Source of the DNA: Halococcus sediminicola
Lineage (GTDB): Archaea > Halobacteriota > Halobacteria > Halobacteriales > Halococcaceae
Length of the DNA stretch: 64,000 nt
Assembly (NCBI RefSeq): GCF_000755245.1
Contig: NZ_BBMP01000022.1
Coordinates: 620,001 to 684,000, forward strand
Direction: 5' to 3'
Shown: one piece after another, positions 25,775 through 34,210 of the stretch
How the letters are laid out: every line of letters starts with the position of its first letter
How positions within the stretch are numbered: position 1 is the first letter of the stretch
Translations under genes and position numbers: made by a program
The notes under the pieces: generated by a model
What the model saw: the letters and a program-made list of their open reading frames with translations, nothing else
Told to the model about the DNA's origin: nothing
The model's database searches: none

Positions 25775-27127
25775 TCAGTGGTCGTGTGCGTGGTCGTCGG
25801 CACCGTGGTCGTGACCGTCGGAGCCGCCATCGGCGCTAATGTCGCCGCCGGCCACGAGCGCGTCGTGGTCACCCTCGATCATGTCGAGATCTTTCAGGCT
25901 GTCGCGCTCCTCGAAGTCCCTGACAGCGGCTTCGAGGTCGTCCTGTGTCAGGGTGGTGCGCTCCTCGGTGAGCGCATCCAGGACGGCCTCGCGGAGCACG
26001 AGCCGGAGGTCACTTCCGGTGAGTCCTTCGGTGTCGGCGGCCAGCGCCTCGGGGTCGAACTCCTCGATGTCCATGTTCCGGGTGACGATGCGGAGGATGT
26101 CAGCCCGCATCAGCGAGTCGGGCTTCGGGAAGTTGACGATCTCGTCGAAGCGCCGCCACGCCGCCGCGTCGAGCTGGTCGGGGTGGTTGGTCGCGCCGAT
26201 CAGGAGGACTTCGTCGTTGATGAGGCTGATCTCGTCGATTGATTTGAGCAGAGTGTTCACCGCGCGCTTCAGGGCGGCGTGCTCGTCGGAGTTGCGGGTC
26301 TTGGCGACGAAATCGAACTCGTCGATGAAGAGGATACACGGCGAGAGCCGTTTGGCCACCTCGAAGGTCTTCTCGACGTTTTTCGCGGTTTCCCCGAGAT
26401 ACTGGCTCGTGACCATCGACAGCTTCACCTCGACGAAGGGGAGGTCGAGTTCGTGGGCGAGCGCTCTGGCCGTGGTCGTCTTGCCCGTCCCCGGTGGCCC
26501 CACGTACAGAAGTTTCCCGATCTCGCGCAGGCCGATGGTGGCGAGATACTCGCGGTGCTCGATGGCCTTCATTATCTTCACGATCTCGTTTTCCTGATCA
26601 GCCGTGAGCACGAGGTCGTCGAGAGTCATCTCGACCTCTTCGGGCGCGCGCACGTCCACGAGGTCGAGCATCTCGTCGTCTTCCTCGTCGTCCTCGTCGA
26701 AGTACTCCGCCAGCAGGCTGTCTATCCACACCCGATCGGCTCGTACCGGCCTGTTGGCTTCGCGGGCAGCCTCGTAGTCACCTTCTTCGAGGACGGCTGC
26801 GAGCGTCGGGTTCTCGTCGATGCGCTCGCCGTCGGCGCGCTCCGTGAACCACTCTCTGGCCATGTCGGGTTCGGTCAGCGACAGCGACCCCGAGAACTCG
26901 TCGTGATCGGTGAACATCAGCCCCGAGACGGCGCTCCACGGGTCCGCGATCTCGGTGGCCTCCCGTGCGGTGCTCTCGGTGGCAGCGAGCGGTCGTTCGA
27001 TGCCGTCGTCCGACCAGAACGCGCGGCGGTAGCGTGGCGGCAGGTCGTCGGCGTCGCGCTCACGGTCGTCGTTGTAGACGTGTGTCGTGAGCAGGAATTC
27101 CACGACGTCCAGTTCCGGACTGCTCAT
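25775..27127 (-). CDS. AAA+ ATPase with His-rich tail
   Basis: A 450-residue classical AAA ATPase. After an N-terminal region of about 170 residues with an acidic stretch, the AAA core has Walker A GPPGTGKTTT, Walker B LFIDEFDF, sensor GATNHPDQLDAAAWRRFDE and a lid helix. The C-terminus is HDHGADDHAHDH, a likely metal-binding tail. It resembles haloarchaeal Cdc48/proteasome-activator-like single-ring AAA proteins; I cannot assign a substrate. TATA-like CTTATTC lies 26 bases before the ATG at 27127. Confidence 0.85.
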   Translation of the reverse strand: MSSPELDVVEFLLTTHVYNDDRERDADDLPPRYRRAFWSDDGIERPLAATESTAREATEIADPWSAVSGLMFTDHDEFSGSLSLTEPDMAREWFTERADGERIDENPTLAAVLEEGDYEAAREANRPVRADRVWIDSLLAEYFDEDDEEDDEMLDLVDVRAPEEVEMTLDDLVLTADQENEIVKIMKAIEHREYLATIGLREIGKLLYVGPPGTGKTTTARALAHELDLPFVEVKLSMVTSQYLGETAKNVEKTFEVAKRLSPCILFIDEFDFVAKTRNSDEHAALKRAVNTLLKSIDEISLINDEVLLIGATNHPDQLDAAAWRRFDEIVNFPKPDSLMRADILRIVTRNMDIEEFDPEALAADTEGLTGSDLRLVLREAVLDALTEERTTLTQDDLEAAVRDFEERDSLKDLDMIEGDHDALVAGGDISADGGSDGHDHGADDHAHDH

Positions 27128-27212
27128 TCCCGACTGTGTAGGTCACCGGGACGAATAAGACCGTCGAACTCCTCCCGGAAACCTCGATGAAAGAACTGGG
27201 GGTTTGCGTGGG

Positions 27213-27217
27213 TTTAA
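27213..27217 (+). promoter_or_regulatory. TATA box of the thiolase gene
   Basis: TTTAA within GGGTTTAACCC is centred 27 bases before the ATG at 27242, indicating a leaderless transcript. Confidence 0.55.
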
Positions 27218-27241
27218 CCCGACACGGGACCGACGGCGCGC

Positions 27242-28378
27242 ATGGTCGATACGACCCCGGTCGTCGCGGCGGCGTACCGCACCCCCCAAGGCAAGGAGGA
27301 CGGCGTCTTCTCGGAGGTCAGGAGCGAGGACCTCTCGATCCCCCTCATCAACGAGATCCTCGCCGACACAGGGTTGGCGGGCGAGGACGTCGACGACCTG
27401 ATGTGGGGCTGTGCCCAGCAGCGCGGCGAGCAGGGCAATAACGTCGCGCGGGTCATCTCGCTGCTGTCGGATCTGGGCGAATCCGTCCCGGCGACCACCA
27501 TCAACCGCTGGTGTGCCTCCTCGGCTCAATCGATCATCTCGGCCTCGGACGCGATCCGGGCCGGCCAGCGCGACGCCATCATCGCCGGCGGCGTCGAGAA
27601 CATGAGCCGGACGAAGATGGGCCAGAACTCACAGAACGTCCATCCCCGGCTGAACGAGGCCCACAACGTCGCCGCGCTCCAGATGGGGATGACCGCCGAG
27701 GAGGTCGCCGAGCGCTACGACGTTTCGCGCGAACAGCAGGACGAGTACGCCGCTCGCAGCCAGCAGCGCGCCGTCGAGGCCACCGAAGACGGCCGTTTCG
27801 ACGACGAAATCGTACCCATCGACAACGGTGAGGACCAAATCGACACCGACGAGGGACTCAGACCGGGCACCACGGCCGAAAAGCTCGCCGACCTCCCGAC
27901 GGTATTCAAATCCGACGGAACCGTCACACCGGGCAACGCCTCGCAGGTCTCCGATGGGGCCTCCGCGACGCTCATCACGAGCCGCGACTTCGCCGAGGAT
28001 CACGGCCTCGACGTGCTCGCCGAAGTCGGCTCGAACAACGTCGCGGGCGTCGAACCCGAAGTAATGGGAATCGGTCCCGTGCCCGCCACCGAGGGACTGC
28101 TCGAACGCACGGGGAAGAATATCGACGACTACGGTCTCGTGGAACTCAACGAGGCGTTCGCCTCGCAGACGCTCTACTGCCAGCGCGAACTCGGTATCGA
28201 CGACGAGATATTCAACGTCAACGGCGGCGCGATCGCCATCGGTCACCCGCTCGGCGCGAGCGGCGCGCGCCTGCCGGTGACGCTGATTCACGAGATGGAA
28301 AAGCGCGGCGTCGAGCGCGGGCTCGCCACCGAATGCGTCGGCTTCGGACAGGGTGCAGCCATCGAGTTTTCGCGCTGA
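27242..28378 (+). CDS. Acetyl-CoA C-acyltransferase (thiolase)
   Basis: A 378-residue thiolase that condenses or cleaves acyl-CoA units. The acyl-accepting Cys91 (NRWCASS), His335 (GHPLGASG) and Cys365 (TECVGFGQG) form the active site. It could act in fatty acid degradation or supply acetoacetyl-CoA for PHA or isoprenoids. The last 28 bases of coding sequence plus stop are repeated with one mismatch at 28503-28530, after a dispersed repeat. Confidence 0.93.
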   Translation: MVDTTPVVAAAYRTPQGKEDGVFSEVRSEDLSIPLINEILADTGLAGEDVDDLMWGCAQQRGEQGNNVARVISLLSDLGESVPATTINRWCASSAQSIISASDAIRAGQRDAIIAGGVENMSRTKMGQNSQNVHPRLNEAHNVAALQMGMTAEEVAERYDVSREQQDEYAARSQQRAVEATEDGRFDDEIVPIDNGEDQIDTDEGLRPGTTAEKLADLPTVFKSDGTVTPGNASQVSDGASATLITSRDFAEDHGLDVLAEVGSNNVAGVEPEVMGIGPVPATEGLLERTGKNIDDYGLVELNEAFASQTLYCQRELGIDDEIFNVNGGAIAIGHPLGASGARLPVTLIHEMEKRGVERGLATECVGFGQGAAIEFSR

Positions 28379-28379
28379 G
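28352..28379 (+). repeat. Thiolase 3' end, first copy of a 28-base direct repeat
   Basis: These 28 bases, the thiolase C-terminal codons and stop, recur at 28503-28530 with a single G/A change. The copies are 151 bases apart and bracket repeat copy A. Confidence 0.85.
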
Positions 28380-28411
28380 TGACGGCCAGCCACCGCGAGC
28401 GACATTGGGTC

Positions 28412-28499
28412 CGAGCGGGCCGAGGAACCTCCGGAGGGGGTGACGACGGCTTTTGATCCAGCTTTTGCGAGGGAGCGCACAGCGACCGTAGCAAAAGGT
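28412..28499 (+). repeat. Dispersed intergenic repeat, copy A
   Basis: Starts CGAGCGGGCCGAGGAACC and ends GTAGCAAAAGGT. It contains the inverted pair CTTTTGC (28462-28468)/GCAAAAG (28491-28497). Copy B at 29149-29254 has the same order of blocks with small insertions. No coding capacity. Confidence 0.75.
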
Positions 28500-28502
28500 G
28501 GT

Positions 28503-28530
28503 GGTGCAGCCATCGAATTTTCGCGCTGAG
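28503..28530 (+). repeat. Thiolase 3' end, second copy
   Basis: A 27/28 match to 28352-28379, placed directly after the right end of dispersed repeat copy A. It has no upstream thiolase sequence and is not a gene. Confidence 0.85.
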
Positions 28531-28553
28531 CGGGGCGTGCGGCGTGCTCGACG

Positions 28554-28979
28554 TTATTCGTGTCCGTCCGGCAGCACCACGACCGGCCGCTCGCTGTCGG
28601 TGACGAGCGCGCTCGTCAGGTCACCTGAGAGGAGTTTGAGCCAGCGGCCGCCGGCGCGTGGCGTGAACGCGATGGCGCTGGCGTCCACCTCGTCGGCCAC
28701 GGCGAAGACGACCTCGGGGATCGATTCGCCGTATTCGAGACGCGTCTCGACGGTGACGTCGCCCCCACCGAACGCCTCGCGGGCGGCTGCGAACGTCTCT
28801 GCGGCGTGTTCGGGGTGTGTACCGTCGGACGGCGCAGTACCTTCGATGACGTGGACGACGATCGCGCGCCCGCCCGCTCGGCGGAGGTGGGCCGCCGCGC
28901 CGGCGCAGGTGGTGCGTGCGTCCTCGGCGCTCGCCACCGGCAACACCACGACCTCGAAGAGGTCTCTGGCCTCGCTCAC
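28554..28979 (-). CDS. Universal stress protein (UspA family)
   Basis: A 141-residue UspA-fold protein. The last strand-loop has GGRWLKLLSGDLTSALVTDSERPVVVLP, a partial version of the ATP-binding G-2x-G-9x-G-S/T motif in which the second Gly lies in LLSGD, so nucleotide binding is uncertain. Start is GTG at 28979. It sits between the two dispersed repeat copies, whose 5'-3' orientation is the same, so the gene may have been carried or boxed in by them. Confidence 0.85.
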   Translation of the reverse strand: MSEARDLFEVVVLPVASAEDARTTCAGAAAHLRRAGGRAIVVHVIEGTAPSDGTHPEHAAETFAAAREAFGGGDVTVETRLEYGESIPEVVFAVADEVDASAIAFTPRAGGRWLKLLSGDLTSALVTDSERPVVVLPDGHE

Positions 28980-29257
28980 GAATCATCACCGCCGCCGGAA
29001 TCTTGCGATCGTCTCACAGGCGAGCGACGGTGCGATGGCTCAAAAATGTAGGGTCAGCCGCGGGGACGGCTGCGTACCCGCGCGCCGCCCGATGCGGCTT
29101 GCGGTTGCGGAGGGGACACCTATCCCATCGCGAGCGAACGGAGTGAGCGAGCGGGCCGCGGAACCCCCGGGAGTGAGGGGGTGACGAAGGCTTTTGATCG
29201 ACATTTTGCGAGCGAAGGAGCGACCGCAGGGAGCGACTGAGCGTAGCAAAAGGTCGG
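28980..29257. other. Intergenic region with repeat copy B
   Basis: These 278 bases hold no convincing gene. The second half (29149-29254) is the dispersed repeat; the first half is GC-rich, with short runs (GCGGCTTGCGGTTGCGGAGG, 29092-29111) that resemble text near 47905 (CTTGCGGCTGCGGAGG). Confidence 0.6.
29149..29254 (+). repeat. Dispersed intergenic repeat, copy B
   Basis: Aligns with copy A block by block: CGAGCGGGCCG, GGAACC, GGGGGTGACGA, GGCTTTTGATC, TTTTGCGAG and GTAGCAAAAGG. It ends four bases from the stop codon of the antiporter gene on the other strand. The arms TTTTGC (29204-29209)/GCAAAA (29246-29251) are kept. Confidence 0.75.
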
Positions 29258-31135
29258 TTAGTCGGCAGGGTGGAACCGTTCGAGAGCGTCTTGGACCGAT
29301 TCGTTGAGACCGACGAGCGTGATGCGGTCACCCTGTTCGAGTTCGAAATCCCCATCTGGAACCTTGTTCTCGCCATCGCGGCTGACGAGTGCGATGAGAC
29401 AGCCTTCGGGGATGGCGCTCGCGAGTTCGGCGATGGTCTTGCCGGCGACGTCGGCAGCGGTGACCTCGAACTCCTGGACGTCGCCCGAGCGGCCGAGTTC
29501 GGTCATCCAGTTCCAGAGTGCGGGCCGCTCGATGCGGTTGTCGATGGCCCACGAGGTGGCGATGGGCGAGGAGATGGTCTCGACGTCGAGTTCCTCGAAG
29601 GCGTCCTCGTTTTCGGGCTGGTTGACCCGTGCGATGACCTGCTCGGTGTCGAAGGTGGTGGCCGCTAGTTGGGCCACGAGCAGATTCACGTCGTCGTCGC
29701 CGGTGGTCGCCACGACCGTCGAGGCTTTCTCGGCTCCCGCCGACTGGAGGACGTCGCGGTCGGTCCCGTCGCCGATGTGAACCGAGAATCCCTCCCTTCG
29801 GGCGGTCTCGACGTTCTCTTCGTCGTGTTCGACGATGACGACGTTCTCGCCGCGGGCATCGAGGCGCGTGGCGAGGTCGCGTCCGACTTTGCCGCCGCCG
29901 ACGATGATGGCACGCATGGGAATCACGTCGAGATACTCCGCTATGTATCTGGCTAACCCGCCCTCGACTAGAACTGTGGCGAAGATGACGAGGAAGACGG
30001 TGCCGACGAGCGTCTCGGCGGCCGCACCCATCCCCTCGGCCTGGAGGCGCACGGCAAAGAGCGTCGCCACGGAGGCGGGGATGATGCCCCGCGGGCCGAT
30101 GGCACTCATGAACACTCGCTCCTCGCGGGTGAACCGCCCGCCCGACGTCGAGAGGAAGACGACCAGCGGCCGGAGCACGACCATCACAGTAATGACGACC
30201 GCCAACCCGCCGAGTCCGAACGGGAGGTCCGAGAAGTTGAGCAGTGCGGCGAGCGCGATGAACACGAACGAAAGCACGATGAGCGTGATGTCGCCTTTGA
30301 AGTCGGTGATGTCCTCTTCGTAGGGAATGTCGAGGTTGCCGACGATGAGACCGGCGGTGGCGACGGCGGCGATGCCCGCCTCGGAGGCCCAGACGTTCGC
30401 CAGCCCGTAGGCCACCAGCGCACCGGCGAGCACGAGCAGGCGGGCGTTCCGGGGTGCGTTGCCCGGCGAGAGGTCGACGTAGCGGATGAGATACCAGAGC
30501 GCGATGGCGACCGCCGTGCCGACGACGATGCCGACGCCGAGTTTGATGGCGAAGACGACGAGGATGGCGGTGATTCCCGCCGAGGCCTCGAAGACGACCT
30601 CGAAGACGACGACCGCGAGGATCGCCGCCGTCACGTCGTTGACGATACCCTCGGTTTCGAGCGTGGTCGCCACGCGGTCGCGCACCGGCACCACCTCCAG
30701 GATCGGCGCGATGACCGTTGGTCCTGTGGCCACCAGTAGCGCGCCGACGAGAAAGGAGACGTCCCACGGGGCCGTGAGCGCGTAGTGGACGACGACTGCG
30801 GTGCCGACCAGTGAGATGGCCGCGCCGACGGTGGCGAGCCGTATCGTCGCCGACGAGGTCTGCCTGAGGTCCTCGATGCGGAGGTGGAATGCCCCCTCGA
30901 AGACGATGATGGCGACCGCAAGCCCGACGATGGCCGGCAGCGCGCCGCCGAATGTGTCGGCGCTGATGACCCGCGAGGGGAGTACCAGCCCCGACACCGG
31001 ACCGAGCACGAGACCCGTCGTCAGCAGGAAGATGATACTCGGCACGCGAAAGCGATCGCCGAGGACCTGCGAGGCGATCCCCAGGGCGATGATACCCGCG
31101 ACGAGCGCTATCAGCCCCGCTCCGCCAGATGCCAC
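29258..31135 (-). CDS. NhaP-type Na+(K+)/H+ antiporter with RCK domains
   Basis: A 625-residue monovalent cation:proton antiporter. About 12 membrane helices fill residues 1-395, with the CPA1 core GIVNDVTAAIL. Then come an RCK-N Rossmann domain (RAIIVGGGKVGRDLA, VIVEHDEENV) and a C-terminal RCK-C domain, so transport is probably gated by NAD(H) or another nucleotide. GTG at 31135 is chosen because TTATATAA at 31173-31180 lies too close to the earlier GTG at 31171 but fits this start with a leader of about 14 bases. Confidence 0.9.
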   Translation of the reverse strand: MASGGAGLIALVAGIIALGIASQVLGDRFRVPSIIFLLTTGLVLGPVSGLVLPSRVISADTFGGALPAIVGLAVAIIVFEGAFHLRIEDLRQTSSATIRLATVGAAISLVGTAVVVHYALTAPWDVSFLVGALLVATGPTVIAPILEVVPVRDRVATTLETEGIVNDVTAAILAVVVFEVVFEASAGITAILVVFAIKLGVGIVVGTAVAIALWYLIRYVDLSPGNAPRNARLLVLAGALVAYGLANVWASEAGIAAVATAGLIVGNLDIPYEEDITDFKGDITLIVLSFVFIALAALLNFSDLPFGLGGLAVVITVMVVLRPLVVFLSTSGGRFTREERVFMSAIGPRGIIPASVATLFAVRLQAEGMGAAAETLVGTVFLVIFATVLVEGGLARYIAEYLDVIPMRAIIVGGGKVGRDLATRLDARGENVVIVEHDEENVETARREGFSVHIGDGTDRDVLQSAGAEKASTVVATTGDDDVNLLVAQLAATTFDTEQVIARVNQPENEDAFEELDVETISSPIATSWAIDNRIERPALWNWMTELGRSGDVQEFEVTAADVAGKTIAELASAIPEGCLIALVSRDGENKVPDGDFELEQGDRITLVGLNESVQDALERFHPAD

Positions 31136-31172
31136 TCCCGACCCTCCATATGCGAACTGATACGCAACCACG

Positions 31173-31180
31173 TTATATAA
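31173..31180 (-). promoter_or_regulatory. TATA box of the antiporter gene
   Basis: TTATATAA, self-complementary, predicts transcription near 31149 on the minus strand, downstream of the GTG at 31171. It supports the GTG at 31135 as the true start. Confidence 0.5.
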
Positions 31181-31210
31181 GCGCGTTCACTTCCGGCGAC
31201 GCGAGAGGTC

Positions 31211-33142
31211 TCAGTCGGCGTACAACGAGTCGATTTCGTCGTCGTAGCGCTCCCGGATGTCCCGGCGTTTCTTCTTCATCGTCGGCGTCAGCAGGTCGTT
31301 GTCCTCGGTGAACTCCTCGGGCACGAGCGCGAACTTCTTGATACGCTCGTGGGACTCGAAGTCCTCGTTGACCGCCTCGACCACCTCGCTAACGTGTGCC
31401 TGTACCCGCTCGTTCCGACAGATCTCTTGTGAGTCGTCGGGCAGGTCGATGCCCTCCCCGTCGGCCCACTCGCGGACGCGCTGCTCGTTGGGCACGACGA
31501 GCGCACTCACGAACTTCTCGCCATCGCCGAGCACCATCGCCTGCTCGACCAACTGCCGCTGGGCGAAGGCGTCCTCGATGGGACCGGGCGCGACGTTCTT
31601 GCCCGTCGAGAGCACGAGCAACTGCTTCGAGCGCTCGCGGAAGGCGATATACCCATCGGGACGGAGTTCGACCACGTCACCCGTCCGAAACCAATCGTTC
31701 TCGAAACTGTCCTCGGTCGCCTCGGGGTTCTGCCAGTATCCCTCGGTGACGTTCGGCCCGCGCACGAGGAGTTCGCCCACCTCGCCGTCGGCGTCGAAGT
31801 CGTCGGGGACGACCGTCGAATCGACTTTCACTTCCTCGTCGGAGACGGGCGGGCCGATCGTCCCGATTTCGGGTGCTTCGGGCGGATTGACGGCCACGAC
31901 GGGCGCGGTCTCGGTGAGACCATAGCCCTCGAGGATGGGCAGTCCCATCCCGTCGAACAGCCGGCCGAGTTCGGGCGAGAGGCTGCCGCCGCCGCTGATG
32001 AAGAAGTCGATGTTGCCGCCGACACCCTCGCGGACCTGCCCGAATACTAGCCTATCGGCGAGCGCGCGCTTGGCTCGCAGGGAAAGTCCGGGCGCATCGC
32101 GCTCTTGGTACCGCTGTCCGACGTCGACGGCCCACTCGAAGATGCGCTCTTTGACCGCGGATTCGCTGGCCTGCTCGCGGATGGAATCGTACAATTTTTC
32201 ATAGACTCGGGGCACGCTCGTGCCCGTCGAGGGGTTCACGAGCGGGAAGTCCTCCTGCAGGGTGTCCGGACTCTCGGCGTAGGCGACGGTCGCGCCGGCG
32301 GCGAACATCATGAAATGCCCCGCAAGCCGCTCGAAGACGTGTGCGAGCGGGAGAAAGGAGAGAGTGCTCGCGCCGGGACCGATGGTCGGGAGGTCGCCCT
32401 TGTCCTCGCGCGGGCCGAAGCGGCGATAGACCTGGTCGACGTTCGACTTGAAGTTGCGGTGGCTGAGCCGGACGCCCTTCGGCCGTCCGGTGGTTCCCGA
32501 TGTATAGACGAGGCTCGCGAGGTCCCCGGGGTCGCGCGCATCGAGCCAGCTTTCGTACTCGTTGGGATCGAACGCGCCGACGCCACGCTCGTGGACCTGC
32601 GCGAGCGTCAGCACGTCCTCGCGGTCGCCGTACCCGTCGAGTTCGTCCATCGAGACGACGAAGTCGAGGTCGAGTTCGTCCTCGACTTCGAGGACGCGTT
32701 CGAGCAGTTCCTGATTTTCGACGATCACTCCCGTGGCCCCGGGATCAGAGAGGAGATACTCGACTTGGTCGGGCGAGGAGCTCGTATAAACTGTGGTGAC
32801 GACGCCGCCGGCGGCGAGCACGGCGAAGTCGGTCTGTGCCCACTCCATGCGCGTATTGGCGAAGAGACCGATTCTGTCACCTGCCTCGACGCCGAGGCTG
32901 CGAAAGCCCGCCGCGAGGCGCTTGACGATCCGGTGCATCTGTCGGTAGGTCAGGTCCGCGAACTCGCCGTCGGGTGCGCGCGGGACGACCGGCCCGGCCA
33001 GCGAGCGGTCGTAGATGCCCCCTTTGTACTGCTGGGCGATCTCCTCGTCGTGGCGCGTCGCGCTCCGTGCGAACATCGCTGACAGCGTCCTGTCGCCGAG
33101 CACCTCGCTCTCGAAGTTCGCCTCCGCCTCCTGCCAGTCCAT
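31211..33142 (-). CDS. Long-chain acyl-CoA synthetase
   Basis: A 643-residue AMP-forming ligase that activates fatty acids to acyl-CoA. The P-loop YTSGTTGRPKGV, the adenylate motif GYGLTETAP and the late WFRTGDVVEL are clear, and near the C-terminus LLVLSTGKNVAPGPIED carries the catalytic lysine region. Length fits FadD/ACSL enzymes of the long type. ATG at 33142 has TTTATTAC (33164-33171 on the minus strand) about 26 bases upstream. With thiolase nearby it points to fatty acid use. Confidence 0.93.
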   Translation of the reverse strand: MDWQEAEANFESEVLGDRTLSAMFARSATRHDEEIAQQYKGGIYDRSLAGPVVPRAPDGEFADLTYRQMHRIVKRLAAGFRSLGVEAGDRIGLFANTRMEWAQTDFAVLAAGGVVTTVYTSSSPDQVEYLLSDPGATGVIVENQELLERVLEVEDELDLDFVVSMDELDGYGDREDVLTLAQVHERGVGAFDPNEYESWLDARDPGDLASLVYTSGTTGRPKGVRLSHRNFKSNVDQVYRRFGPREDKGDLPTIGPGASTLSFLPLAHVFERLAGHFMMFAAGATVAYAESPDTLQEDFPLVNPSTGTSVPRVYEKLYDSIREQASESAVKERIFEWAVDVGQRYQERDAPGLSLRAKRALADRLVFGQVREGVGGNIDFFISGGGSLSPELGRLFDGMGLPILEGYGLTETAPVVAVNPPEAPEIGTIGPPVSDEEVKVDSTVVPDDFDADGEVGELLVRGPNVTEGYWQNPEATEDSFENDWFRTGDVVELRPDGYIAFRERSKQLLVLSTGKNVAPGPIEDAFAQRQLVEQAMVLGDGEKFVSALVVPNEQRVREWADGEGIDLPDDSQEICRNERVQAHVSEVVEAVNEDFESHERIKKFALVPEEFTEDNDLLTPTMKKKRRDIRERYDDEIDSLYAD

Positions 33143-33227
33143 GCCCCATCACCGGCTGGCTCGGTAATAAACATCGGCCATCGGATTTCCAGCCGGCTGA
33201 CGTCTGGGGCGGGATGGATTCGGCGGT

Positions 33228-34130
33228 CTACCGCTGGTCGAGATACGCGAGTACGCCCCGAACGTTCAGGCGCTCCTCGGCGCTAGCCTTGCGCTCGGAC
33301 CACGCATCGGCCATCTCGCTCTCGGTGATGAAGTGGTCGATGACCGCCTCGTCACTATCGAGTTCGGCGCGTGCGTCCTCGATGTCGCCGACCCACTCCT
33401 CCAGCACCCGCGCGTACTCGTCCATCAGCGCGTCGTCGTACTCTCGGGGACCGAAGTGGCCGAAGCACAGTACCTCGGGGTCGATGTCGCGGATGGTCTC
33501 GATGTCGTCGAGGCAGGCTTCGAGGTCGAAGTTCGAGGGCGGCGAGGTCTGGCGAATCGTCTCGATGCTCGGAATCCAGATGCCCGCCGCGTCCGCCGTG
33601 AACAGGGCGTCGCTCTCGCGGTCGTGGAACATCACCTGATGGGGGGCATGCCCCGGTGCGTGATGGACATCAAGCGTGTGGTCCCCGCAATCGATCTCGT
33701 CGCCGTCCGAGACTCCCTCGATGCGCGCTTCGGGCACGGGTTTCGGCTCGGCGTAGAACTGCCATTGGCTCTCGACTGCTGCCTTAGTGCCCGCGACCAG
33801 TCGCTCCGGGTCGACGAGGTGGGGCACGCCGATGTCGTGGGTCATCACGGTGGCGTTCGGGCACTCGGCTGCGAGATAGCCCGCTCCGCCCGCGTGGTCG
33901 AGGTGCACATGGGTGGGAAGGATGTACGAGAGTTCCTCGCGGGCGATGCCTACCTCGGCGAGCGCGTCGAGGATGTTTTCATATCTGGTGCCGATACCGG
34001 TGTCGATGAGCGCGGGTTCGTCGGCATCGAGGATGTAGACCGCGCCGTACTCGGGTGTGTCGTACATCCCGGTATCGACGTAGTAGAGATCCGAACAGCC
34101 GTCGACCGCGAAGACGTCGCCGATTGCCAT
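33228..34130 (-). CDS. Metallo-beta-lactamase-fold hydrolase
   Basis: A 300-residue MBL-fold protein with the metal motif THVHLDHAGGAG, followed by His, Asp and His ligands (HAPGHAPHQ, FTADAAG, FGHFGPRE). The C-terminal 90 residues form a helical cap. Such enzymes include glyoxalase II-like thioesterases and flavoprotein-like hydrolases; no specific substrate can be given. ATG at 34130 (MAIGDVFAVDG) is the natural family start. Divergent from serS. Confidence 0.85.
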   Translation of the reverse strand: MAIGDVFAVDGCSDLYYVDTGMYDTPEYGAVYILDADEPALIDTGIGTRYENILDALAEVGIAREELSYILPTHVHLDHAGGAGYLAAECPNATVMTHDIGVPHLVDPERLVAGTKAAVESQWQFYAEPKPVPEARIEGVSDGDEIDCGDHTLDVHHAPGHAPHQVMFHDRESDALFTADAAGIWIPSIETIRQTSPPSNFDLEACLDDIETIRDIDPEVLCFGHFGPREYDDALMDEYARVLEEWVGDIEDARAELDSDEAVIDHFITESEMADAWSERKASAEERLNVRGVLAYLDQR

Positions 34131-34210
34131 GTCTCCGGGAACGACGAGCGCCGTGAAAAACCTCCCGTCGAACAATAGGATTTTGGCACGCGGCGCGCAA
34201 TCGCCGGCAA

